Below are positions 11,613 through 22,009 of a DNA stretch of 64,000 nucleotides, piece by piece. A program made the position numbers and the translations under genes. The DNA is from Atherix ibis (Eukaryota; Arthropoda; Insecta; Diptera; Athericidae). Position 1 is the first letter of the stretch; every line of letters starts with the position of its first letter. Where the stretch lies: the NCBI GenBank assembly GCA_958298945.1, contig OY282610.1, forward strand, positions 67,205,088 through 67,269,087, in the 5' to 3' direction. The notes beneath the pieces are model-generated. The model saw only the letters and a list, made by a program, of their open reading frames with translations, was not told the origin of the DNA and searched no databases.

Positions 11613-12780
11613 GAATATGGAAGTATTTATTTGACTTAAATTTTGATATAACTGAAAAGTATTGAAATAATGTGATCTGGAAAAATAAATTTAAATTAAA
11701 CAAAATGGCCGATGATAGGCAAAATTATAAAACCATCCTTGTTTGAAGTAAAAAGAAATGACAATTATTGTTTTCTCATAAATCTTATCGAACAATTATG
11801 TAAAATTGTTGAGAAAAAAAAAATTCAAAACAAAAGCAAAGTTTAAAACAGTTAATTAAGTTTAATTGTATAAATAATCACGAATAAAAATTAGGCAACA
11901 AAATATTTATGAAGCGCAATTGTTAAACTTTTAATGGTTTTATTAATATTTTATCCATTTTTATGTCAATATTGAAAATGTTCTAAATGGAAGAAAATAT
12001 ATTTCAATAAAAAAAGAAAATTTCAATAAATTTATATGAGTAGAAAAATTAACAAACTGTAAAATTCTAATATTCAATTAGAAAAGTTCCTGTAAAAAAA
12101 ATGACTTAAAAATATGAGAAAAAATTAATTTTCTAAATAATAATTTAAAAAAAGACAAATAAACTCTTATGAAGAAAAAACACTTAATGAAGTAGAAAAA
12201 AGGAAAAATTATAAAAAATATTTTATTATAAGTTAAAAAATAAATGGAAAAAATTATCTATAAATAAAAACCAATCGATTAATAAAACGATTGAACGCAG
12301 GACTTATAGAGACAAAAAATTCCTACTTTCTATCCCAAATAATTAAATTAAAAATCTGGGACCAAAAGAAAAAATATTTTTTTAACGCTCTGCATAAAAT
12401 AAGAAAATTTCAAAAATTACAACAAAAAATTTAAAGAAAAAGAAATCAATTTCACATTGTAATTTACAAAAAGAAGATTAATAACTAAATTACAATATGG
12501 AATAAAATAGTTGTAAGCTTAGAAGTACGTTTTAGAGTTAGTTAAATACTATAAAAAATCTGTATTGAATCGAGTGATAAGAGGCGGAAAAATAAACAAG
12601 TAAAAGTTAAATAAATAAAAATAACTAAATTTGAATAATTTTTTAATTTTTTGTTATGAAACCACAAAGTTTCGATGTCATGTGCATGGAAAAATTGCAT
12701 ATCTTGAAATCTGAGCGAAAAGGTTAATTGGCCAAAACAATATGGCTCTACCTTCAGTAGAGTCGTCAAAGTTGCACATA
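11613..12780. other. AT-rich intergenic spacer between the G-x-W gene and the satellite
   Basis: Very A-rich with short ATAAAAAT-like runs. The only ORF of note (minus, 12542-12769) has no recognisable features. Nothing else seen. Confidence 0.5.
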
Positions 12781-15700
12781 TTGAATTTTTATGTAACGGA
12801 ATATTTTTCTATGTAACGCAATATTCAGTGTTATTTTTCAAGACGAATAATCAGTAGTATTTTTCAAGAGGAATATTCAGTGGTATTTTTGAAGAGAAAT
12901 ATTCAGTGTTATTTTTCAAGAGGAATATTCAGTGGTATTTTGCAAGAGGAATATTCAGTGTTATTTTTCAAGACGAATATTCAGTGGCATTTTTTAAGAG
13001 GAATATTCAGTGGTATTTTTCAAGAGAAATATTCGGTGTTATTTTTCAAGACGAATATTCAGTGGCATTTTTTAAGAGGAATATTCAGTGGTATTTTTCA
13101 AGAGCAATATTCAGTAGTATTTTTATAGAGGAATATTCAGTGTTATTTTTCAAGACGAATATTCAGTGGCATTTTTCAATGGGAATGTTCAGTACTATTT
13201 CTCAAGAGGATTGTTGAGTGGTATTTTTAAAGAGGAATATTCAGTGGTATTTTTCAAGAGGAATATTTAGTGGTATTTTTTAAGAGGAATATTCAGTGGT
13301 ATTTTTCAAGAGGATTATGCAGTGGCATTTTTCAAGAGTAATATTCAGTACTATTTCTCAAGAGGATTGTTGAGTGGTATTTTTAAAGAGGATTATTCAG
13401 TGGTATTTTTCAAGAGGAATATTTAGTAGTATTTTTCAAGACGAATAATCAGTGTTATTTTTCAAGACGAATATTCAGTGGTATTTTTCAAGAGAAATAT
13501 TCAGTGGTATTTTTCAAGACGAATATTCAGTGGTATTTTTCAAGAGGAATATTCAGTGGTATTTTTTAAGAGGAATATTCAGTGGAATTTTTCAAGAGGA
13601 TTGTTCAGTGGCATTTTTCAAGACGAATATTCAGTGGTATTTTTCAAGAGGAATATTCAGTGGTATTTTTTAAGACGAATAATCAGTGGTATTTTTCAAG
13701 AGAACTATTCAGTGTTATTTTTCAAGACGAATATTCAGTGGTATTTTTCAAGAGAAATATTCAGTGTTATTTTTCAAGAGGAATATTCAGTGTTATTTTT
13801 CAAGAGGAATATTCAGTGTTATTTTTCAAGAAGAATATTCAGTGTTATTTTGCAAGAGGAATATTCAGTGGCATTTTTCAAGAGGAATATTCAGTGGCAT
13901 TTTTTAAGAGAACTATTCAGTTTTATTTTTCAAGAGGAATATTCAGTGGTATTTTTCAAGAGCAATATTCAGTGTTATTTTTTAAGAGGAATATTCAGTG
14001 GTATTTTTCAAGAGCAATATTCAGTGTTATTTTTCAAAACGAATATTCAGTGGTATTTTTCAAGAGGAATATTCAGTAGTATTTTTCAAGACGAATAATC
14101 AGTGTTATTTTTCAAGACGAATATTCAGTGGCATTTTTCAAGACGAATATTCAGTGGCATTTTTCAAGAGGAATATTCAGTGGTATTTTTTAAGAGGAAT
14201 ATTCAGTGGTATTTTTCAAGAGGAATATTTAGTGGTATTTTTCGAGAGGAATATTCGGTGTTTTTTTTCAAGACGAATATTCAGTGGCATTTTTCAAGAG
14301 GAATATTCAGTGGTGTTTTTCATGAGAAATTTTCAGTAGTATTTTTAAAGAGGATTATTCAGTGGTATTTTTCAAGAGGAATATTCGGTAGTATTTTTCA
14401 AGACGAATAATCAGTGTTATTTTTCAAGACGAATATTCAGTAGCATTTTTCAAGACGAATATTCAGTGGCATTTTTCGAGAGGAATATTCAGTGGTATTT
14501 TTTAAGAGGAATATTCAGTGGTATTTTTCAAGAGTAATATTCAATACTATTTCTCAAGAGGATTGTTCAGTGGCATTTTTCAAGACGAATATTCAGTGGC
14601 ATTTTTCGAGAGGAATATTCAGTGGTATTTTGTAAGACGAATAATCAGTGGTATTTTTCAAGAGAAATATTCAGTGGTATTTTTCAAGACGAATATTCAG
14701 TGGTATTTTTCAAGAGGAATATTCAGTGGTATTTTTTAAGAGGAATATTCAGTGGAATTTTTCAAGAGTAATATTCAATACTATTTCTCAAGAGGATTGT
14801 TCAGTGGCATTTTTCAAGACGAATATTCAGTGGCATTTTTCAAGAGGAATATTCAGTGGTATTTTTTAAGACGAATAATCAGTGGTATTTTTCAAGAGAA
14901 ATATTCAGTGGTATTTTTCAAGACGAATATTCAGTGGTATTTTTCAAGACGTATATTCAGTGGTATTTTTTAAGAGGAATATTCAGTGGTATTTTTCAAG
15001 AGGAATATTCAGTGGTATTTTTCATGAGAAATTTTCAGTACTATTTTTAAAGAGGATTATTCAGTGGTATTTTTCAAGAGGAATATTCAGTGGAATTTTT
15101 CAAGACGAATAATCAGTGGAATTTTTCAAGACGAATATTCAGTAGCATTTTTCAAGACGAATATTCAGTGGTATTTTTCAAGATGAATATTCAGTGGTAT
15201 TTTTCAAGAGAAATTTTCAGTAGTATTTTTAAAGAGGATTATTCAGTGGTATTTTTCAAGAGGAATATTCAGTAGTATTTTTCAAGACGAATAATCAGTG
15301 TTATTTTTCAAGACGAATATTCAGTGGCATTTTTCAAGATGAATATTCAGTGGTATTTTTCAAGAGAAATATTCAGTGGTATTTTTCATGAGAAATTTTC
15401 AGTACTATTTTTAAAGAGGATTATTCAGTGGTATTTTTCAAGAGGAATATTCAGTGGAATTTTTCAAGACGAATAATCAGTGGAATTTTTCAAGACGAAT
15501 ATTCAGTAGCATTTTTCAAGACGAATATTCAGTGGTATTTTTCAAGATGAATATTCAGTGGTATTTTTCAAGAGAAATTTTCAGTACTATTTTTAAAGAG
15601 GATTATTCAGTGGTATTTTTCAAGAGGAATATTCAGTAGTATTTTTCAAGACGAATAATCAGTGTTATTTTTCAAGACGAATATTCAGTGGCATTTTTCA

Positions 15701-16390
15701 AGATGAATATTCAGTGGTATTTTTCAAGAGAAATTTTCAGTGGTATTTTTAAAGAGGATTATTCAGTGGTATTTTTTAAGAGGAATATTCAGTAGTATTT
15801 TTCAAGACGAATAATCAGTGTTATTTTTCAAGACGAATATTCAGTGGCATTTTTCAAGAGGAATATTCAGTGGTATTTTTCAAGAGAAATTTTCAGTAGT
15901 ATTTTTAAAGAGGATTATTCAGTGGTATTTTTCAAGAGGAATATTCAGTAGTATTTTTCAAGACGAATATTCAGTGGCATTTTTCAAGAGGAATATTCAG
16001 TGGCATTTTTCAAGAAGAATATTCAGTGGCATTTTTCAATAGGTATATTCAGTCGTATTTTTCAAGAGGAATATTCAGTGGTATTTTTGAAGAGCAATAT
16101 TCAGTGGTATTTTTAATGAGGAATATTCAGTGGTATTTTTCAAGACGAATAATCAGTAGTATTTTTCAAGAGAACTATTCAGTGTTATTTTTGAAGAGGA
16201 ATATTCAGTGGTATTTTTCAAGAGGAATATTCAGTTGTATTTTTCAAGACTAATATTCAGTGATATTTTTCAAGACGAATATTCAGTGGCATTTTTCAAG
16301 AGGAATATTCAGTGGCATTTTTCAAGAGGAATATTCAGTGTTATTTTTCAAGAGGAATATCCAGTGGCATTTTTCAAGAAGAATATTCAA
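12781..16390 (+). repeat. 26-bp satellite array (about 138 monomers)
   Basis: Tandem monomers share the core TTTTTCAAGAGGAATATTC followed by AGTGGTA, total 26 bp. Common variants are AGACGAAT, AGAGAAAT, GTGTTATT and AATAATC. Because 26 is not a multiple of 3 and most monomers lack stops on this strand, all three plus frames read the same 26-residue peptide repeat (FFKRNIQWYFSRGIFSGIF...). This produces many long but spurious ORFs; AATAATC variants introduce TAA. Higher-order periods of 364 bp (14 monomers, about 15.1-15.8 kb) and 234 bp (9 monomers, about 14.5-15.0 kb) are visible. The array ends exactly where LINE sequence begins. Confidence 0.97.
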
Positions 16391-17398
16391 GACGTGGAAG
16401 TTAAAAATTTGAATTCGGTGTTAAAGAAGCAGTTTCCGAAGCTGGCTTTCAGGATTAAGAACATGGGTGGAGGAAGGACCGGGATGCAGGTAAGTGGGGT
16501 GAATGGGCACCTGACAATTATGAATAGATTGAGGGAGGTTGGTATTTACGCACACACTCAAATCCCAAAGTCGATTTTGGTCAGGGGAATTGATTCTTCT
16601 TTTTCGCCAGAGATGGTGGATGAAGAATTATTGGAATTATTTCCTAAGTTAAACGTGAAGGTGAGACGTTTTCATACGTCGCGGTCGAAAACCAATAATT
16701 TAGTGCTTAGTCTATTTATTATTAATGCAGATAATGAAGTTGATATTACACCAGTCTCTAAAGTTAAATACTTGTGTAATCAGGTGGTCACTTTTGAGAA
16801 GATTAAGCGTGAAAAGATTTCGCAGTGTATCCGCTGTCAAGGTTTTGGACAAGTGGTCAAAAATTGCTCATTTAGTATCAAATGTGTGAAGTGTGGTGAA
16901 TCACACGAGAAGGGGGAGTGCTTAGTTAAGGAACAAAAAGACTTAAAATGTTCAAAATGTAAGGAATATGGACATCCGGCGAGCTACAGGGGGTGCCCCA
17001 AATTTAAGTCGTATAGGGAAAATTTCAGATCTCGAATTGCAAAAGAGGCGGATGAAAGGCGAGTTAGAAATCATAATACGAACCAGGAGGATCACTATAA
17101 CCTAAATATAAAAAATAATAGTAAAGTTCAAAATAGCAACTCGTATGCCAATGTTGTAGCTGGTAACAGTAGGGCTCTTTTAACTCAGCTAATAAACAGG
17201 TTACTAACAAAACAAAATAATAATGTACTAGAGGAGTTTTTGGGACTTTCTAAATTGCTATTTGGAATGGATTTTGGGAGTTTAATGGATAAAACTGCTA
17301 TTGTAATGAAGGAAATCAATGGATTAGATACGATGCAAGAAAAAAGAGTAGCTTATTTAAAATTTAGTATGAAATTCATCAATGAGGGACTGTTCTAA
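16208..17398 (+). CDS. Jockey-type ORF1 (gag-like, three zinc knuckles) fused in frame to satellite
   Basis: The open frame is 396 codons. Residues 1 to about 61 come from the satellite (FFKRN/FSRGIF repeats); from about residue 62 (DVEVKNLNSVLKK) it is retrotransposon ORF1. The gag part has the RRM-like or PRE domain region (KVRRFHTSRSKTNN), then three knuckles: CIRCQGFGQVVKNC, where the usual His is Gln; CVKCGESHEKGEC (CX2CX4HX4C); and CSKCKEYGHPASYRGC (CX2CX4HX6C). A basic and then hydrophobic tail follows. ORF1 proteins bind their RNA in the retrotransposition particle. It overlaps the start of ORF2 (17382) by 17 nt in another frame. The native N terminus is lost; the satellite part is probably an insertion or rearrangement junction, not a designed domain. 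Confidence 0.85.
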   Translation: MVFFKRNIQLYFSRLIFSDIFQDEYSVAFFKRNIQWHFSRGIFSVIFQEEYPVAFFKKNIQDVEVKNLNSVLKKQFPKLAFRIKNMGGGRTGMQVSGVNGHLTIMNRLREVGIYAHTQIPKSILVRGIDSSFSPEMVDEELLELFPKLNVKVRRFHTSRSKTNNLVLSLFIINADNEVDITPVSKVKYLCNQVVTFEKIKREKISQCIRCQGFGQVVKNCSFSIKCVKCGESHEKGECLVKEQKDLKCSKCKEYGHPASYRGCPKFKSYRENFRSRIAKEADERRVRNHNTNQEDHYNLNIKNNSKVQNSNSYANVVAGNSRALLTQLINRLLTKQNNNVLEEFLGLSKLLFGMDFGSLMDKTAIVMKEINGLDTMQEKRVAYLKFSMKFINEGLF

Positions 17399-18360
17399 AA
17401 AATTGTCTAATTTCAAATTTATTGCTCTGAATGCTAATTCGATTATTTGTCTCAGTAGACGAGCTCAACTTAATAATTTCATTATAAGTAATCCAGCTGA
17501 TGTGTTTTTAATTTCCGAAACACACTTGAAGGATTGTCATAACCTGGCCATTGATTATCATGTAAATTTCAGGAACAACAAGGCTCAAGGAACTGCCATA
17601 ATTATAAACGAAGAAATTAAATGCACACAAATTCATGTGAACGGTTTGGTCAGTCCCTGTACTTTTAGTACTTTTAACATATTAAAGAATAATGACATTG
17701 AAAAGATATTAGTCGCGAGCATTTATTTTAAAGGGAACGGGAGGGTCTCGGTTATGGAAAATGATTTAAAAAATCATTAGTGATTTGGCAGAAGATTTTG
17801 ATTTGTTCTTTGGTGGTGGGGATTTGAATGATCGAAATACGGAGTGGGGTGACTCTGTGACAAACCTTAATGGTAACACTATTTTTAAGTGGTTTTATAA
17901 TAACTTGCGATGTTTTAAAATTATACCGCCAGAGGCTTATACTCTTCCTGCATACTTATCTTTTCTTGATCATTTCTTTATCTCTAAGTCTATTAAATGT
18001 AACTCAAAGTGTCAAACTGCAATGACTTTTTCGGATCATGCGGCGATTAATATTAAAATACCGATGGTTGATAAATGGATGGAGTTGTGTGAACTAAATT
18101 CACACCTTTCATTTGATAAAACAAATTGGAAGGAATTGATTAGGGATTTTGATAATAAACTAACGAATTCGTCTCCCAGTAAAGTTGTTAATCTTGAAAA
18201 TGAGGAAATTGATGTATTTACGAGTATTGATAAATTCAACAAAGCAGTCCAGGTGAGCGTTGAAAATTGCGGTACAAAAATTGTACGTAAAAATCGAAAA
18301 TGGAACAATCTTCTCACGCACATAAAAAAATTATTTTCGGTCAGGAATCCTGAAAAATAA
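17382..18360 (+). pseudogene. Jockey element A ORF2: apurinic-like endonuclease domain, frameshifted
   Basis: Two overlapping frames make up one APE domain. 17382-17780 carries ALNANSI and LISETHL (catalytic Asn and Glu). A frameshift near 17780 leads to 17785-18360 with GGGDLNDRNTEWGD and TFSDHAAI (Asp/Asn and the SDH motif). This domain nicks target DNA to prime reverse transcription. A further indel near 18355 separates it from the RT part. The key catalytic motifs are all visible but no single ORF joins them. Confidence 0.85.
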
Positions 18361-18385
18361 CTCCAATAAAAAATCTCCGCAATTT

Positions 18386-18929
18386 ATGTCAATGTCATCT
18401 GCAATTAAATGTATTGGGATTATTATCAGGGAAAGCATTCAGAAACATCTTAATGAAAAATTAAAAGATATTAAACCGGGTCCTGAAGTTTTTAAGAAAA
18501 TATACGGTATTGTGGGTAATAAAAAGAGAAAGGGGATTAGTAAGTTGTCGGTAAATGGTGGTTGGATCCTGGAAAAATCGGAAATGGCGAATTCGTTAGC
18601 CGAATTTTATGGGGAGTTTTTCAGGGAAGTTACACCCAACGTTAATATCAATGTTAGTAATCAGGTGATATCAGAGGTTACACACTTTAATGCTATCAAC
18701 AGGGATGATTGTGGCAGATTCTTCAAATATACACGATTTAGTTGCGAAAATGATGCGTTGAATAATGGTGACAATAATTTTGTTAGGGCAGTTGAAATCT
18801 ATGAAATCATTAAACTAATTAAGAGTAAAAAGTCCTTGGGTAGTGATGGAATTTCTAGTTTCGCTATTAAAATTTTTTCTAAACTATCGGTGAATTATTT
18901 AACTATTTTATTCAACAATTATATCAACA
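18386..18929 (+). pseudogene. Jockey element A ORF2: linker and N-terminal RT fragment
   Basis: The frame covers the APE-RT linker and the first RT block (IKSKKSLGSDGISSFAIKIF). It is cut by the R1-type insertion at 18930: the reading NNYIN continues as NSYFPKCWKEA at 21151, so the two halves match across the 14-bp duplication. Confidence 0.85.
18916..18929. repeat. Target-site duplication (left) of the R1-type insertion
   Basis: CAATTATATCAACA here matches CAATTGTATCAACA at 21147-21160 in 13 of 14 positions, bracketing the inserted element. 14 bp is a length reported for R1-clade insertions. Confidence 0.85.
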
Positions 18930-19042
18930 GAAGTCTCTAAATATTTAATGGTGCTATGCCGCATTTTAAGACAAGATAGCACCGGTCGCCCACGATCATT
19001 GGGATTGAGATGCGCTCAATCAGCGCACTAACATAAATGATA

Positions 19043-19585
19043 CAGGGTGCGCCATCTAAATGTGGTCGATGGAAATATTGAATAACTTTGACAGATTTAA
19101 ACCGATTGACGTCGTCGAACACATTTCGGAAAGGTTATTGCATTACAATTTTAACCATGAATCGATTCACGCCCAAAGAACGCGCGGAAATAGTGACAAT
19201 GTTCATTAAATGTAATCGTTCAGTTGTTGCAACACAACGTGCGTATCGTCAAAAGTATAGCGGTCGTTCTGCGCCTAAAAGTGACACTATTCGTCGCTAA
19301 GCTTCGAATTTCGAGAATCACGGGTCTGTAGCGGACCGTCCACATTCAAATCGACCACGTCCTTTACGATCAAATGAAAATATTGAAGCTGTTCAACGGA
19401 GTGTTGCAGAGAATCCTTCTGTCTCGTACCGCCGCTGGTCTCAGCAACTAAACATCAGTGGAACTACTTTGAGGAGGATTCTGAAAGATGATCTGGATAT
19501 GTTTCCATATAGAGTGCAGTTAACCCAAAGATTATTGGAAACAGAAAATCCGCGACCATCGACCACATTTAGATGGCGCACCCCA
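19043..19585 (+). mobile_element. Internally deleted IS630/Tc1-like transposon (543 bp), nested in the R1 element
   Basis: Ends carry a 28-bp inverted repeat (GGGTGCGCCATCTAAATG..., from 19045 and, inverted, to 19584), identical between ends, flanked by TA at 19041-19042 and 19586-19587. Inside, from an ATG at 19157, MNRFTPKERAEIVTMF, then an in-frame TAA after DTIRR and further ENIEAVQRSVAENP, form the N-terminal helix-turn-helix of the insect IS630/Tc1-like transposase family. The catalytic half is deleted, so this is a non-autonomous derivative. Near-identical ends suggest recent mobilisation. Confidence 0.9.
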
Positions 19586-20038
19586 TAGTTAACAGTCAGT
19601 AGTCAGTTACAAGCTGACTACTCCAACTGCTAGTGGCGAGGACTATCTAAACCTCTGCTGTCATAAGCAGTGACAACGCCCGAGATAATTGCAATGCATT
19701 ACTACATTTGCCAGTTACCTCCCACCTGCGATCCGGAGATCGTACCCGCGATATGGGTATCAATCACAGCCACCACGTTGCTGCCTAAGGCGCCTCACCA
19801 TTATCGGGCACAGTGTGTTTTAACACCATGGGGCACCCCGATTCCCGTAGTACCTATTTAAGAGTACTTTGGTTTGTACTCTGCTCATTGAGCTACGGTA
19901 AGGAATCTTGTAAATTCCTAGGCACCGCTAAGCCAGCTAAGGTACGCGGGTTTGCTAAGACCCGAAAGCACAACTGGGATTGACCTTGGTCTTTCATCCA
20001 GTTGTAACCACCTTGCGTTTCACTCGCCGGCACATTCC

Positions 20039-21144
20039 CTACCTATTCATTAATCCTAATCTTCTTTCAAACAGTGCCTTGGCAAATTCAGCTAGACACT
20101 CCATCCTCTCGGGTGTACCAAGTGCATCACTCAGATCCATTCGACTTTCATCCATTCTAATGCCACAAACTTCCAAATCTCGTAGATCCTCATATAAAGC
20201 ACAATCTACTAAGAGGTGATATACACTTTCCTGTGGTGCTCCACACAGACACTCTTCTCTTTCACTCAATCCTCTCCTATACAAGAACTCATTTATGCTT
20301 CCATGCCCGGTTATCAGATAGCCTAGGAACAGACCACATAAACTTGTGAGTCCATCTCCCTTTCTCACTGTCATCCCAGCGCTGCTGCCAAATTCCATAC
20401 ATTATATCCAGGACTAGAGCCCGTCTTTGGCGTTCTCCAAATTCCCGAACTTCCTCGTTTAGAACAGGGCAGCTATCCAGTAATACAATGCCACGCCGCA
20501 TCCGATAGAGAATATTCCTACGGAGCACCTCTAGATCCCATGGGATTTCTCCCAGTAAGACCTGCATTGCATCGGTGGAAACTGTCCTACAAACATTCAG
20601 GCATGCATATAGATACACAGGCACCATACGCCATACACGCAACAAACAAACCCTTGTACAGTGTTTGCATTGCCTTCCCTCGAATACCCCATTCTTTCCT
20701 TAATACCCTCCTCAGACATCCATTGGTACTAACCACTTTCTTTCTGAGGTGGTCCAGATAGGGTCCGAAATTCAGGCGTTCACTCACCCGGACACCGAGA
20801 TATTTAACCATTGGTGAATACCGCAGCGCCGTATTCCTCATTCTCACATTAGGTACCCTACTCAGGCTCAAAGAGCCTTTTAATAACATACATTCACTCT
20901 TACGCTCAGAGACACCCACACCCACTCGCTCGCCCCATTCATATACATGTCTCATACATTCTGAGCCCCTCATCTCGAGATTCACACGACTATCTCCTTC
21001 AATCAAAAGAAGCAGGTCATCTGCATAGGCAACAACCTTGCAACCCATTCTCTCCAGTAACAGTAGCAGGTCATTCATCATCATGTTCCAAATGGCCGGA
21101 CCAGCCATAGATCCCTGTGGGCATCCTCGAACCATTTGTCTCAC
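20039..21144 (-). pseudogene. R1-clade reverse transcriptase, C-terminal half with frameshifts
   Basis: From 21144 downward: GCPQGSMAGP (RT block before the active site), VAYADDLLLLIEG (YADD active site), YLGVRVSERL (thumb), then after a frameshift near 20600 MLRVWRMVPVYLYA, and after another near 20390 SLCGLFLGYLITGHGSINEFL followed by CLCG-x-H-x-C. The last part is the Cys/His motif typical of R1-like elements. The endonuclease and the N-terminal RT (with its first catalytic Asp) are missing by 5' truncation, so it cannot be active. Confidence 0.85.
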
Positions 21145-21160
21145 GACAATTGTATCAACA

Positions 21161-21996
21161 ATTCATATTTTCCGAAGTGTTGGAAGGAAGCCACGATTAT
21201 TCCAATTAAAAAGTCGAGAAACGATTTCGATATTAACAACTACAGGCCGATCTCATTGCTTTCAAACGTTGGAAAAATTTTTGAAAAAATATTAGCTGGA
21301 AGATTGGATGAGTTTGTGATGAATAACAACATTATTAGTGATTGGCAATTTGGTTTTAGACAACATCACTCAACTTTTCATTCCTTAATAAACCTACATA
21401 GCACAATCACAGGTGAGTTAAAAAATAAAAACTCAACTGTTATATTGTCACTGGATCCCGAAAAGGCATTTGACTCGGTTTGGATTAAGGGGTTATTATA
21501 TAAACTGTTGAATAAAAATTTTCCAATTGAATTGAATTAAGCTATTACAAAGCTATTTTGAGGACCGTTGTTTCTGTGTTTCGATCAATAATGTAAATTC
21601 TGAATTTAAAAATATGTATAGAGGTGTTCCTCAGGGATCTATTCTGAGTCCTAAACTTTTCAATGTATTTTTAATGGATTTTCCTCATAATTATCCGCTC
21701 AATGGTGGTGAGTTGTGCCTTTCTAAAGCAATGCTTTATGCGGACGATACGATAATAATGGCTAGCAATGCAGATGCTGGGATTGCGAGAAAGAGTGTGC
21801 AGGATCATGCCAGTTGTATCAACAACTACTACAAAAAATGGGGCATAAAAATAAACGCAAATAAATCTTATTTAATTTGTGTCAGGAACTCTTGTACTCA
21901 GGGTAGAAGGAATAATGTTGCTAAATACAGATTATTGGAAGTAAGAATTGATGAGGATACGATTAAAGTGAAAAATTAAATCAAATATTTATGTTA
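21161..21996 (+). pseudogene. Jockey element A ORF2: RT core
   Basis: After the right-hand duplication, reading resumes: NYRPISLLSNVGKIFEK, FGFRQHHSTFHS, LSLDPEKAFDSVW (motif A), a frameshift near 21535 that continues in another frame (QSYFEDRCFCVS), GVPQGSILSPKLFN (motif B) and LYADDTIIMA (motif C active site). Catalytic aspartates remain but the frame is broken. It is cut at about 21997 by the second LINE. Confidence 0.88.
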
Positions 21997-22009
21997 GGTG
22001 TTGTTTTCA
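21997..22009. repeat. Target-site duplication (left) of Jockey element B
   Basis: GGTGTTGTTTTCA is repeated exactly at 23927-23939, flanking the inserted element. Confidence 0.92.

Larger units (their letters stand above)
18930..21146 (-). mobile_element. 5'-truncated R1-clade LINE inserted in Jockey element A
   Basis: Antisense to element A. Its 3' end is at 18930 and its truncated 5' end at 21146; 14-bp duplications flank it. It holds the second half of an RT with the C-terminal Cys/His motif, a 3' UTR (about 19590-20038), and a 543-bp DNA transposon nested in that 3' region. No poly(A) tail is evident. Confidence 0.88.

Noticed and set aside
12880..16253. Many overlapping plus-strand ORFs of 60-206 codons
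   Set aside because: All are readings of the 26-bp satellite in different frames, not genes.
12781..16390. CRISPR-like array
   Set aside because: Repeats are contiguous without unique spacers; it is a eukaryotic satellite.
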